DNA of 64,000 nucleotides. Source: Planktothrix rubescens CCAP 1459/22. GTDB taxonomy: Bacteria; Cyanobacteriota; Cyanobacteriia; Cyanobacteriales; Microcoleaceae. The notes below the pieces were generated by a model. The model had not been told where the DNA came from and ran no database searches. It saw nothing but the letters and a program-made list of their open reading frames with translations. This document shows, one piece after another, positions 1-7,575 of this stretch (positions within the stretch are counted from its first letter, which is position 1; each line of letters begins with the position of its first letter). Position numbers and translations under genes: made by a program. The stretch spans positions 2,412,001-2,476,000 of the forward strand of contig LR882958.1 of the NCBI GenBank assembly GCA_904830895.1. Reading direction: 5' to 3'.

Positions 1-31
1 ATAGCTGTCGTAGGTTTTCTTGAGTCTTCAT
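1..31 (-). CDS. Possible 5' end of a gene cut by the window edge
   Basis: An ATG on the minus strand (complement of 29-31) opens a frame reading MKTQENLRQL up to the window edge. It lies 22 bases downstream of the M28 peptidase stop and could be the next gene of that operon. Only ten codons are visible, so no function can be given and the call rests on position and an open frame alone. Confidence 0.3.
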   Translation of the reverse strand, partial: MKTQENLRQL

Positions 32-52
32 ATTAGATCATAAATAATTGAT

Positions 53-1129
53 TTAATTAAGGGAATGGGGAATATTAAAGGGGGTCTGACTATTTAGAAG
101 TTCAGCAACTACATTATAAATGATTGTGGCTGATCCTTCAAAAAAGTTGGGATCTAAATTAGCCATTGTATCACTAGGTTGATGATAATGGGGCGATCGC
201 AAATTCGCCGTATCGGTGATTAAAACCGCCGGAATACCTTGATACCAAAAGGGAGCATGATCACTGCGTAAAACATCCGGTGTGAGCAAACCTTTTAAGG
301 GAATAGGTACAGCTACAAGGGGCGGAAATTGAACGGAATTAGAGGTTGATATTTTAATGGATTGACCGACCCTTTGAAACACTTTTAATAGGGATAAATT
401 TTGAATTTCTCCCACTACGGTTAAAAATTCTCCTCGGTCTGGAAATTCAACTCCAGCAGCTTCTAAAAGGGGAGTTATAGCAATTCCTGAAGGATAGGTT
501 TGACAGCCGGGTAAATGACAGGCATAACCTACCATATCTAATATAATTGCCGCTTGTAAATTTGTCAAATTTTGGGTTTTTTCCGTAAAGGCAAAACTTC
601 CTAAAAGCCCGACTTCTTCTTGATCAAAAAAGACAATCTTTAAGCCCCGAAGTGTGTTTTTTTGAGCCAATAAACGGGCGATTTCTAAAATTACCGCTAC
701 CCCACTGGCGTTATCATTAGCACCCGGAGAATTGGGAACAGTATCATAATGGGCAGCGAGTAAGATTACTCCGGCTTTTGGATCGGTTCCTGGGTGTTCC
801 GCTACAATATTAACACCTTGATCAAAGGATTGTAAACTGGGAGCAAAGTTGAATAATTCCAATTGTTTGATCAAATAATTTCGCACCCTTTCTCGATCAG
901 AATCTTGAAATCTTTCTCCTACTAACACTTTAATATGACTCCATAGTTGAGGCGGATCAATTGTATCTAGTTGAGGAGATATCAAGGCAGGAGAAGGTGT
1001 AATTTGAGTTTGAGAATGGGAGGAAATTGACTCTATTTTATCATCGGGCAATCCAGCATAACATCCGACAATAATTCCGATGGCAATTCCCATCCACAAA
1101 AAAATCTTAATCCACGGTTTTACCTTCAT
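53..1129 (-). CDS. M28-family zinc aminopeptidase, membrane-anchored or exported
   Basis: A 358-residue protein with an N-terminal hydrophobic segment (about residues 8-26), suggesting a signal anchor or export. The M28 zinc-peptidase pattern is visible: AAHYDTVPNSPGANDN (first His and bridging Asp), the DQEEVGLLGS block (catalytic and metal Glu), and SDHAPFW followed by PHYHQPSDT near the C-terminus (last His). The family removes N-terminal amino acids from peptides with two zinc ions. The start overlaps the stop of the upstream coiled-coil gene by four bases (ATGA), implying translational coupling. A shorter paralogue without the membrane segment lies at 25783-26628 and shares the same blocks. 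The exact substrate is unknown. Confidence 0.9.
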   Translation of the reverse strand: MKVKPWIKIFLWMGIAIGIIVGCYAGLPDDKIESISSHSQTQITPSPALISPQLDTIDPPQLWSHIKVLVGERFQDSDRERVRNYLIKQLELFNFAPSLQSFDQGVNIVAEHPGTDPKAGVILLAAHYDTVPNSPGANDNASGVAVILEIARLLAQKNTLRGLKIVFFDQEEVGLLGSFAFTEKTQNLTNLQAAIILDMVGYACHLPGCQTYPSGIAITPLLEAAGVEFPDRGEFLTVVGEIQNLSLLKVFQRVGQSIKISTSNSVQFPPLVAVPIPLKGLLTPDVLRSDHAPFWYQGIPAVLITDTANLRSPHYHQPSDTMANLDPNFFEGSATIIYNVVAELLNSQTPFNIPHSLN

Positions 1130-1671
1130 TCCAAATTGAAATTAATCGGTTTACTGGTTAGCTTAAATTGCTTCTCCTCTATTTTAACATAGGGAATATT
1201 TATGGTTTCTAATTCCAATAATTGAGGATGTTTAGGCAGCCAGTTTTCAGAAATAGGTTGAAAATTTTCTGCGTTTTTACATAATAAAAAAATTTCTTCT
1301 TCTAAACTATTAGCCAATTGATTAATACGATCACAATTTTTTTTAAGTTCAATCCAATTTTTTTGAGCCTGAAAGCGATTAATTTGAGCCTGTTTAACGG
1401 CGAGTTTAGCCCTAACTTGTCTTAATTTAATCCGAGTGGCTTGAATTTCTTGATCGAGTTGTTGTAAATTCAATGACCAACGCTGGGCTTCGTCTTGGGT
1501 TTGTTGTTGTAAGGTGGCTAAGGATTCAGGGGAAGAATCCGAGGAAAATAAAACAGTAACATGAAAGTTAGAACGCTTACTTCTTAACCTATTATATTCA
1601 GCTTTGACCGCATTAATTTGATCTTTAATCGCGTCCCATTCTGTTTGTAAATTTTCTAAAGTTTGGCTCAT
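1126..1671 (-). CDS. Coiled-coil protein of unknown function
   Basis: A 181-residue protein, rich in Gln, Glu, Lys and Leu, with long heptad-like stretches across about residues 1-125 (for example IKDQINAVKAEYNRLRSK). This indicates an extended coiled coil. The C-terminal 50 residues are less helical. No signal peptide or catalytic motif was seen. It is the first gene of a two-gene unit, its stop overlapping the start of the M28 peptidase by four bases, so the two are probably co-translated. I do not recognise the family. Confidence 0.7.
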   Translation of the reverse strand: MSQTLENLQTEWDAIKDQINAVKAEYNRLRSKRSNFHVTVLFSSDSSPESLATLQQQTQDEAQRWSLNLQQLDQEIQATRIKLRQVRAKLAVKQAQINRFQAQKNWIELKKNCDRINQLANSLEEEIFLLCKNAENFQPISENWLPKHPQLLELETINIPYVKIEEKQFKLTSKPINFNLE

Positions 1672-1692
1672 TTGATCATTTCCTTTGAGTAT

Positions 1693-2112
1693 TTAAGCAA
1701 AAATAACGGTTCGATTTCCATAGACTAACACGCGATTTTGGATGTGTAAACGAACCGCCCTAGCTAAAACTAATCGTTCTAAATCCTTGCCTTTTCTGAT
1801 TAAATCTGCTACGGTGTCCCGATGACTAACCCGCACGACATCCTGTTCAATAATTGGCCCTTAGTCTAAATCTGCGGTTACATAATGGGCGGTTGCACCG
1901 ATAATTTTAACCCCGCGTTCGTGCGCTCTTTGATAGGGATTGGCCCCGGCAAAAGCGGGGAGAAATGAATGATGAATATTGATGATTTGGGAGAAGTTTT
2001 CGACAATTTTGGGAGTTAAAATCTGCATATATTTAGGGAGAACTACTAAATCAATACCTTTTTGGTCGGGACAAGAAACTAATAAGGTTGCTGTAGGTAG
2101 GTTCATTATCAA
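1693..2112 (-). pseudogene. purU: purU (formyltetrahydrofolate deformylase) pseudogene with internal deletion and nonsense codon
   Basis: The frame starts with a PurU ACT-domain beginning ([10 protein letters not shown]) but jumps directly to the catalytic half ([14 protein letters not shown], then [11 protein letters not shown] and GATAHYV). About 130-150 residues of the usual ~285 are missing. After TADLD a TAA (complement 1861-1863) replaces the expected Gln codon. The same frame then continues as [17 protein letters not shown] and runs through [13 protein letters not shown] to a normal stop at 1693-1695. Intact PurU hydrolyses 10-formyl-tetrahydrofolate to formate and THF. With both lesions this copy cannot encode a working enzyme. 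Confidence 0.9.
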
Positions 2113-2149
2113 CTCTTATTGATTATATTTAATCAATATTATACCAAAC

Positions 2150-2212
2150 GTTGTTGCGCTTAAGCGCATCTTGATTGAAATAAAATAATAAGATGCGCTT
2201 AAGCGCAACAAC
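2150..2212. repeat. Long perfect inverted repeat with nested palindromes
   Basis: Two 23-base arms (2150-2172 and 2190-2212) are exact reverse complements around a 17-base AT-rich loop, and each arm contains the palindrome GCGCTTAAGCGC. The right arm abuts the dacB stop. It could terminate dacB transcription, but related units with the core gctgaagcgcaacaac recur at 7439-7458 and 45761-45877, so it belongs to an interspersed palindromic family. Confidence 0.85.
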
Positions 2213-3643
2213 TTAGGGACATGATTTTAATTGTGTTAATAGTAATACTATTTCATCAACTGCTTGTCTGAGTTCTTGAGGAGATAAGTTGCTTTGATTA
2301 ATGGTAATACTAAAAACTAATGGTTGATAATTTGGGGATGAAATATACCCCGCTAAGGATGTAACTCCGGTTAAAGTTCCAGTTTTAGCTTGTATAATTC
2401 CTGTAGCAGAATTGTCTTTAAACCGTGCTTTTAAAGTTCCACTAACTCCCCCTATCGGGAGAGAATTTCTATATAATTCTGCATTAGAAGAAGCCGCCAT
2501 AATTCTCAAGGTTTGTACTAATGTTAAGGGCGTAACTAAATTATTTCGAGATAGTCCTGAACCATCAAATAATTGATAATTATTAGGATTAATTCCTAAT
2601 TTACTTAAAATTAATTTGATTTCTTTTAATCCTGATTCTACGCTATCGGAACGAGAATTTTGCGCCCCCAATGTTCTTAATAGAGATTCAGCAAAAACAT
2701 TATTACTTTCCAAATTCAGGGTTTTAATTAATTCAGATAAAGGTGGAGATTCTACAAATGCTAATTCTGATTCTGGATAGGAAAAATTAGAAGAAATTGA
2801 GGTTTCTAATACTTTGATTCCAGAATTAATTAAAATTTTCTGGAATTGTTGGATAAAGTTATTGGTTGGTTCGATAACAGCCGCATAAACTGGTTCTGGT
2901 TCTCCATTAACTCTTAATTGTCCTGAAACCCTAATAATAGGTTGGCTTAAATCTCGTCCAATATTAACAAATTCCGGTTGATTTTCTCTAACAGTTTGTG
3001 TTTGATTATCTATTGTCCATCCCGTTGCTTGTTCGGGACGTACCCAGGTAACTTTTAATGGTTGTCCTACGGTTTGTGGAGAAAGAGTTAAATCTAGGGA
3101 ATTTTGATTTAAGATTAAACTATTAATTGGTGCGCCATAACCCGCTTGTATGTCTTCCCATTGCCAAGTTGAATGTATGGGCGAACCCGTAAAATAACTA
3201 TCTACAGCTATTAATTGATTAATCTGATTTATGCCTCGATTTTTTAACTGTTGGGCTAAATCTTGCAGTTGAATTTCTGTTAAGCTGGGGTCGCCTCTCC
3301 CGACAATATAAATATTACCTTGACTATCTCCATAAATAGAAGTTCTAATCCTAAAATTTGCTCCTAATTTTTGTAAGGCGGCGGCAGTGGTTAATAGTTT
3401 AACGGTGGAAGCGGGAATAAAATAATATTGACTATCTCGCTCATAAAGGGTTATATTTGTAGTTAGGGTTTCTATTAAAATTCCCCACCTAGAGTGTTGA
3501 AATTGAGGACGATTTGCGATCGCATTAATTGTAGGTTCTAGTTCCCCAGGACAAAGGTTTTTAGCCAGGGAATTTGTTTGACCCCAAACGGGCTGGGATA
3601 AACTTAATAGGGATATTAAACTACTGAATAAAAAATTTTTCAT
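2213..3643 (-). CDS. dacB: D-alanyl-D-alanine carboxypeptidase/endopeptidase (PBP4, S13)
   Basis: A 476-residue exported penicillin-binding protein that trims or cross-cleaves peptidoglycan stem peptides in the periplasm. A signal peptide is visible (residues 1-21, ending near VWG-Q). The three active-site motifs appear in order: SxxK as STVK (about residue 79), SxN as SNN in LNLESNNVFAE (about 313), and KTG in AKTGTLTGV (about 420). Length fits the PBP4/DacB family. Its start overlaps the stop of the upstream LpxB-like gene by four bases, so the two form an envelope-related operon. The 3' end is bounded by a strong inverted repeat. Confidence 0.93.
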   Translation of the reverse strand: MKNFLFSSLISLLSLSQPVWGQTNSLAKNLCPGELEPTINAIANRPQFQHSRWGILIETLTTNITLYERDSQYYFIPASTVKLLTTAAALQKLGANFRIRTSIYGDSQGNIYIVGRGDPSLTEIQLQDLAQQLKNRGINQINQLIAVDSYFTGSPIHSTWQWEDIQAGYGAPINSLILNQNSLDLTLSPQTVGQPLKVTWVRPEQATGWTIDNQTQTVRENQPEFVNIGRDLSQPIIRVSGQLRVNGEPEPVYAAVIEPTNNFIQQFQKILINSGIKVLETSISSNFSYPESELAFVESPPLSELIKTLNLESNNVFAESLLRTLGAQNSRSDSVESGLKEIKLILSKLGINPNNYQLFDGSGLSRNNLVTPLTLVQTLRIMAASSNAELYRNSLPIGGVSGTLKARFKDNSATGIIQAKTGTLTGVTSLAGYISSPNYQPLVFSITINQSNLSPQELRQAVDEIVLLLTQLKSCP

Positions 3644-4830
3644 GATAATTTTCCAGAAACCGAGTTTATAATAAACTGAGCAATTTTCAAACTTCCTCCA
3701 GGTTTTCCCATGCGCTGTTCTCCATTATTTAAACATAATTTTAAATACTCGGTATTTTCTAAGGTTTGCTTGACTTTTTGGGCAGTTTGATTTAAGATAG
3801 AATCATCCGCAGGTTTAGTTCCGATTAGTTGAATTGATAATCCTAATAATCTTAACTGTGCCTCGGCAAACCGATAGGTAAATGCGGGGCCATTCCCAGG
3901 AATTGTAATCACAGGTTTGCCCAAACCGACCGCTTGTTCGTTCGCAGTTCCCGCCATTCCTAGAACTAAATTAGCCGCGTTTAGAATATCGGCAAAACTA
4001 TCAGAATAACAAATAACCTCTAAACCATTTTTATTAGTTAATCTGCCGTTTTGATGTTGCCAATTTAAACATATTGCAATTTGATCTAATTCTGCCATTA
4101 AACTCCCCACCGCAGCTACCCGAAATTGAATTTTTTGGGAACTAATTTGATCAATCATTTCCACTAATTTTAACAGCAAGATTAAATTATTTCTAGCTTC
4201 AGGAATACGAGAACCAGGAAGCAACGCAATCATTAGGGATGCAGAATCAAGGTTTAAATTAACTCCCCTGGGAGTCAGATTATCCATCATGGGAGTCCCG
4301 ACAAATTGAGCTTTTCTAATTCCTTGTTTTTGTAAATCCTCTGCGGTAAAATTATCACGGGTAAATATAGCTAAACAGCGAGGAGAATTAAGAAAAAACG
4401 GCAGAATTAACCCTAAATTTAGTTTACCTTCATAATAACTAGAATAGGCAGATAGAAAAATTATATAGGGTTTTTTTGTGAAATAAGCGATCGCAGCCAC
4501 CACAATATCTCCCGTCACCATTAAAATATCATAATCCTTAGCCTGTTTCCAAATAATTTTTAATTGTTTCCCCAATAAACCAATTAAACCCGATGCAATA
4601 TCCTGTAAAAAAACCAAAGGATTCATATATAAAAATCCTCCCGATGGCAAAGTTCGAGTCGGGGTCAAAATTGTAACTCCCAACTCTTTATAAATATTAC
4701 CCTCTCCCACAATAGGAACGGCGGCCATTTCAACATTTATATCTAAAGATAATAACGGCTTAATAATCTCCCCATTACAAGTATCCTCACCGTGACCATT
4801 ACTTAAAAATAAAATTCGTTGATTATTCAT
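3640..4830 (-). CDS. Lipid-A-disaccharide synthase-related glycosyltransferase
   Basis: A 396-residue protein of the cyanobacterial LpxB-related family. It opens with the characteristic FLSNGHGEDTCNGEI and has glycosyltransferase-B features: an ALLPGSRIPEARNN block around residue 203 and a sugar-nucleotide binding region with MAGTANEQAVGLGKPVI (about 292-308). True LpxB makes lipid A disaccharide, but this family is distinct and its acceptor is unknown. No signal peptide was seen; a membrane-associated cytoplasmic enzyme is likely. It is the promoter-proximal gene of the operon with dacB, divergent from comB across a 124-base intergenic region. Confidence 0.85.
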   Translation of the reverse strand: MNNQRILFLSNGHGEDTCNGEIIKPLLSLDINVEMAAVPIVGEGNIYKELGVTILTPTRTLPSGGFLYMNPLVFLQDIASGLIGLLGKQLKIIWKQAKDYDILMVTGDIVVAAIAYFTKKPYIIFLSAYSSYYEGKLNLGLILPFFLNSPRCLAIFTRDNFTAEDLQKQGIRKAQFVGTPMMDNLTPRGVNLNLDSASLMIALLPGSRIPEARNNLILLLKLVEMIDQISSQKIQFRVAAVGSLMAELDQIAICLNWQHQNGRLTNKNGLEVICYSDSFADILNAANLVLGMAGTANEQAVGLGKPVITIPGNGPAFTYRFAEAQLRLLGLSIQLIGTKPADDSILNQTAQKVKQTLENTEYLKLCLNNGEQRMGKPGGSLKIAQFIINSVSGKLS

Positions 4831-4954
4831 AAAACCATGCTATAATTATCTGAAAGTATTCGTCAATTTAAGATTTAATTCATCTAATGATCAATTTTTG
4901 ATCAATTTTTATGTAAAATGAAAACTGACAATTTTATCAAACATAACCCCAACC

Positions 4955-5707
4955 GTGAAATTTTTTGTCTATCATACTCCTGAACTAGCCCCTGCGAATG
5001 TTCTTCCCGACTGTGCCATCGTCGTGGACGTACTACGCGCCACCACCACCATTGCCACCGCTTTAAACGCTGGAGCCGAGGCGGTGCAGGTTTTCAGTGA
5101 CATTGACTCGTTGCTGCAAACCAGCGAAAACTGGCCAGCCGATAAACGCATCCGGGTCGGTGAAAGGGGTGGGGCCAAGGTAGAAGGATTTGATTTAGGC
5201 AATTCTCCCCTGAGTTGTACCCCAGAATTTGTCAAAAACAAACGATTGTTTATGACCACCACCAACGGAACCCGCAGTTTAGAAAGGATACAAGCCACCC
5301 CGGTCGTCTTGACCGCCGCTTTTATTAATCGACGGGCCATTGTGGAATATTTGATCGCCAAAAGTCCAGAAACCGTTTGGGTATTAGGTTCTGGTTGGGA
5401 AGGTAGTTTTTCCCTCGAAGATACCGCCTGTGCCGGAGCAGTGGCCCAAAATTTAGTTCATGAAATGGGTTATCCTTTAGATGATTTTGCGGGAAATGAT
5501 GAAGTTTTTGCCGCTATTTCCCTTTATTCCCAATGGCAAAATAACCTGTTTGAACTGTTAAATCATGCCAGTCATGGTCAACGATTATTACGTTTAGGGT
5601 GTTATGAAGACTTGCAGTATTGCGCCCAAGAGGATATTTTAGATGTGTTACCCATCCAAAAAGAACCCGGAGTTTTAGTTAAATCAGACATCAAAAAACA
5701 AAACTGA
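4955..5707 (+). CDS. comB: 2-phosphosulfolactate phosphatase family protein (ComB)
   Basis: A 250-residue protein with the full ComB signature: [21 protein letters not shown] near the N-terminus, RVGERGG at about residue 66, [17 protein letters not shown], and [19 protein letters not shown] at about 143. ComB dephosphorylates 2-phospho-3-sulfolactate in coenzyme M synthesis in archaea; cyanobacteria carry the family without making coenzyme M, so the real substrate here is uncertain. The gene is monocistronic in appearance, divergent from the LpxB-like gene. GC content is visibly higher in its first half than in its neighbours. Confidence 0.9.
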   Translation: MKFFVYHTPELAPANVLPDCAIVVDVLRATTTIATALNAGAEAVQVFSDIDSLLQTSENWPADKRIRVGERGGAKVEGFDLGNSPLSCTPEFVKNKRLFMTTTNGTRSLERIQATPVVLTAAFINRRAIVEYLIAKSPETVWVLGSGWEGSFSLEDTACAGAVAQNLVHEMGYPLDDFAGNDEVFAAISLYSQWQNNLFELLNHASHGQRLLRLGCYEDLQYCAQEDILDVLPIQKEPGVLVKSDIKKQN

Positions 5708-5776
5708 TAATTTTGGATAAAAGATGCTACAACTTAACTGAATGGTCTGCATTAATCGTTATCTTGATTACCGTCG

Positions 5777-6934
5777 GTGAATCAAAAATTTTACCCCCAT
5801 TCTGATTCTGTAACTTCCCCATTTTTATCAATGGGGGAAATTTTCTATCGCAGCCCCGTTGCACTTCAAAACTTTTATTTAATGTTATCTACCTATTTAC
5901 AAATCCTCAGCGATTCTCAGCCCCCTTTACCGACTTTAGATGATTTTGCCCAACGGATTAATCAAGAACACAAACAGTGTTTAGATTCTCCACAAACCTC
6001 CTTAATTCATGGGCGGAATGCGGGAGAATGGTTGCTGCACGTTCAAACTCAATTCTCCCCGGAACATTGGCAAGTTTGGTTTCAGGAACATTTCACCTTT
6101 TCCCAACAAACTGCCACCATGTATATGCAAATTGCCAGGAAAATGCCGGGGGTAAATCCAGGTATTTTTTCCTCAACAATTGATTCTATTTCTCAACCCA
6201 CAAAAACTCTAGTTATTCCAATTATACCATATTCTCAAGCTCTTAATTCAACGGATGAAGTTAAAAATATTTCTGATAAATCCTCTCAAATTCTACCTCC
6301 AAAACCCGACTTTCCGTTATTAAATCCAGAGTGCCATGTAGAGACGTACCATGTAGAGACGCGCCATGGCACGTCTCTACCGGGGATTTCAACTGAATCA
6401 ACCACTACAATTCAGGAACCATTAGAAATATTAGAATCTCCTGTAACTCGGATTCAAATTAACCCCAAAGAATCCAGTATTGATGTTGAATTTACTGCTA
6501 TTAATCCCCCGGAACCTCCACCAATTGACCCGCCCAAACCCGATAAAAAACCCGTAGAAATTATTAAATTAATGATTCCTGGCGTTGTTGTTCCGAAAGC
6601 TCGTCCTCGGGTAACCAAAAATGGAACCTATTTACCGCCCCGTTATCGCGCTTGGCGAAATCATGCAGAAGTAGAAATATATCGGCAAATTTCAGAACAA
6701 AATATTACCCATAAATTTCCTTTACGCAAAGCAGCAATTGTGATTAAATTATTAGGAAATCATCGGACAAATTCCGATATTGATAATTTAGCAGGTGCTT
6801 GTTTAGATGCCTTAACCTTAAATGGTGCGGGGGTATTAATTGATGACCGTTTAAGTTGTTTACCCCAATTAACTGTTGAATTCGATCCCGATGCTAAAAA
6901 AACTGGGGTTTCCATTGAAATTGAACCGTTATAA
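5777..6934 (+). CDS. DUF3102-like / RusA-like fusion protein
   Basis: A 385-residue protein that begins with GTG. Residues about 70-125 (HGRNAGEWLLHVQTQFS and FSQQTATMYMQIA) resemble DUF3102-type helical DNA-binding regions. A proline-rich linker (about 130-255) follows, and the C-terminal 125 residues resemble the Holliday-junction resolvase RusA: VVPKARPRVTKNGTYLP, SDIDNLAGACLDAL and LIDDRLS. The catalytic aspartates of RusA are matched, but the lysine that follows (DxDNxxK in E. coli RusA) is a glycine here. The linker contains an in-frame copy of a GTAGAGACG palindrome. Such fusions are known in phage- or plasmid-derived DNA; activity is uncertain. Confidence 0.65.
   Translation: MNQKFYPHSDSVTSPFLSMGEIFYRSPVALQNFYLMLSTYLQILSDSQPPLPTLDDFAQRINQEHKQCLDSPQTSLIHGRNAGEWLLHVQTQFSPEHWQVWFQEHFTFSQQTATMYMQIARKMPGVNPGIFSSTIDSISQPTKTLVIPIIPYSQALNSTDEVKNISDKSSQILPPKPDFPLLNPECHVETYHVETRHGTSLPGISTESTTTIQEPLEILESPVTRIQINPKESSIDVEFTAINPPEPPPIDPPKPDKKPVEIIKLMIPGVVVPKARPRVTKNGTYLPPRYRAWRNHAEVEIYRQISEQNITHKFPLRKAAIVIKLLGNHRTNSDIDNLAGACLDALTLNGAGVLIDDRLSCLPQLTVEFDPDAKKTGVSIEIEPL
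6338..6380. repeat. GTAGAGACG palindromic repeat inside a coding region
   Basis: One direct GTAGAGACG unit is followed by a near-perfect 28-base palindrome (6353-6380) with arms GTAGAGACG and CGTCTCTAC. It sits in frame in the linker of the RusA-like fusion and is translated as CHVETYHVETRHGTSL. This resembles interspersed palindromes found across cyanobacterial genomes. Confidence 0.8.
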
Positions 6935-6955
6935 TTTTTTGATTCAAGTCTGAAT

Positions 6956-7431
6956 ATGAAAAGGGTTTTAGTTACGGGGGGAACTGGATTTTTAGGGCAG
7001 AAATTGGCGTTGAAATTACATTCTTTAGGTCAGGATGTTACTGTTTTAGGTCGTAACTTAATTATCGGCGATCGCTTATAGCAGGGAACAGCCCCCCAAA
7101 CCCCCCGTGCACGGGGGGCTAGGGGGGGAGGGATCTGGGGGGAAAATACTTCACCGTCTGGGTTCCAATATCCGTCTGGTGTCCTAACTGCCTTGGCGAT
7201 CGCTTACAACAATTAGGACTGAAATTTTTACCCGTTGATATTACAAATATGGAATGGATATATAAATACTTATTACCCGATCAAGAACCGCCTTTAACTC
7301 GTTATACTCTGGGTTTATTAGCCTTTAGTCAAACCTTGGATATGACATCGGCTAAAATTAAGTTAGGCTATGAACCTCGAATTTCGATGGAACAGGGGTT
7401 GGATGAGTTTGTGAGATGTTGGAAATTTTGA
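6956..7431 (+). pseudogene. NAD(P)-dependent epimerase/dehydratase pseudogene
   Basis: The frame begins MKRVLVTGGTGFLGQKLALK, a classic SDR nucleotide-binding Rossmann motif (TGGTGFLG), and reaches GDRL before a stop. A 116-base insert (7079-7194) interrupts it. After the duplicated GGCGATCGCTTA the homologous frame resumes as LQQLGLKFLPVDIT. Most of the middle of the protein is then missing, and a C-terminal piece (RYTLGLLAFSQTLD, AKIKLGYEPRISMEQGLDEF) follows to 7431. Intact relatives are about 320 residues and act on sugar nucleotides or sterol-like substrates. This copy is broken by insertion and deletion. Confidence 0.85.
7079..7194. repeat. GC-rich repeat inserted in the epimerase pseudogene
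   Basis: This 116-base segment is flanked by 12-base direct repeats GGCGATCGCTTA (7067-7078 and 7195-7206). Its core (ggaacagccccccaaacc, ccccgtgcacgggg, ggctagggggggaggg) matches the cores at 11979-12020, 16191-16245 and 39927-39977, and its tail (ggatctgggg, aatacttc) resembles the family-2 element at 16117-16319. The direct repeats contain the HIP1 site, so slippage or insertion at HIP1 are both possible. Confidence 0.8.
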
Positions 7432-7575
7432 TAGGATGCGCTGAAGCGCAACAACAAGCGACAACAAAATGATGTTAAAATTATTCCCTCCCATAGTTCT
7501 ATGGATGAGTAAAATATCAAAGTATTGCCAGCCTCATCCCTGGTTGGTGATATACAAATTAACAATTACTAAAGT

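Noticed and set aside
1861-2112. A genuine 83-residue small protein
   Set aside because: Its sequence is the two ends of PurU fused, and the PurU frame continues after the stop, so it is a pseudogene fragment.
4880-4920. Promoter for comB with two ttgatcaattttt repeats
   Set aside because: The repeats are conspicuous, but I could not fit -35/-10 boxes with acceptable spacing, so no promoter call is made.
4972-5361. Antisense ORF of 129 codons opposite comB
   Set aside because: comB has all family motifs and full length; the antisense frame has no recognisable domain or ribosome site.
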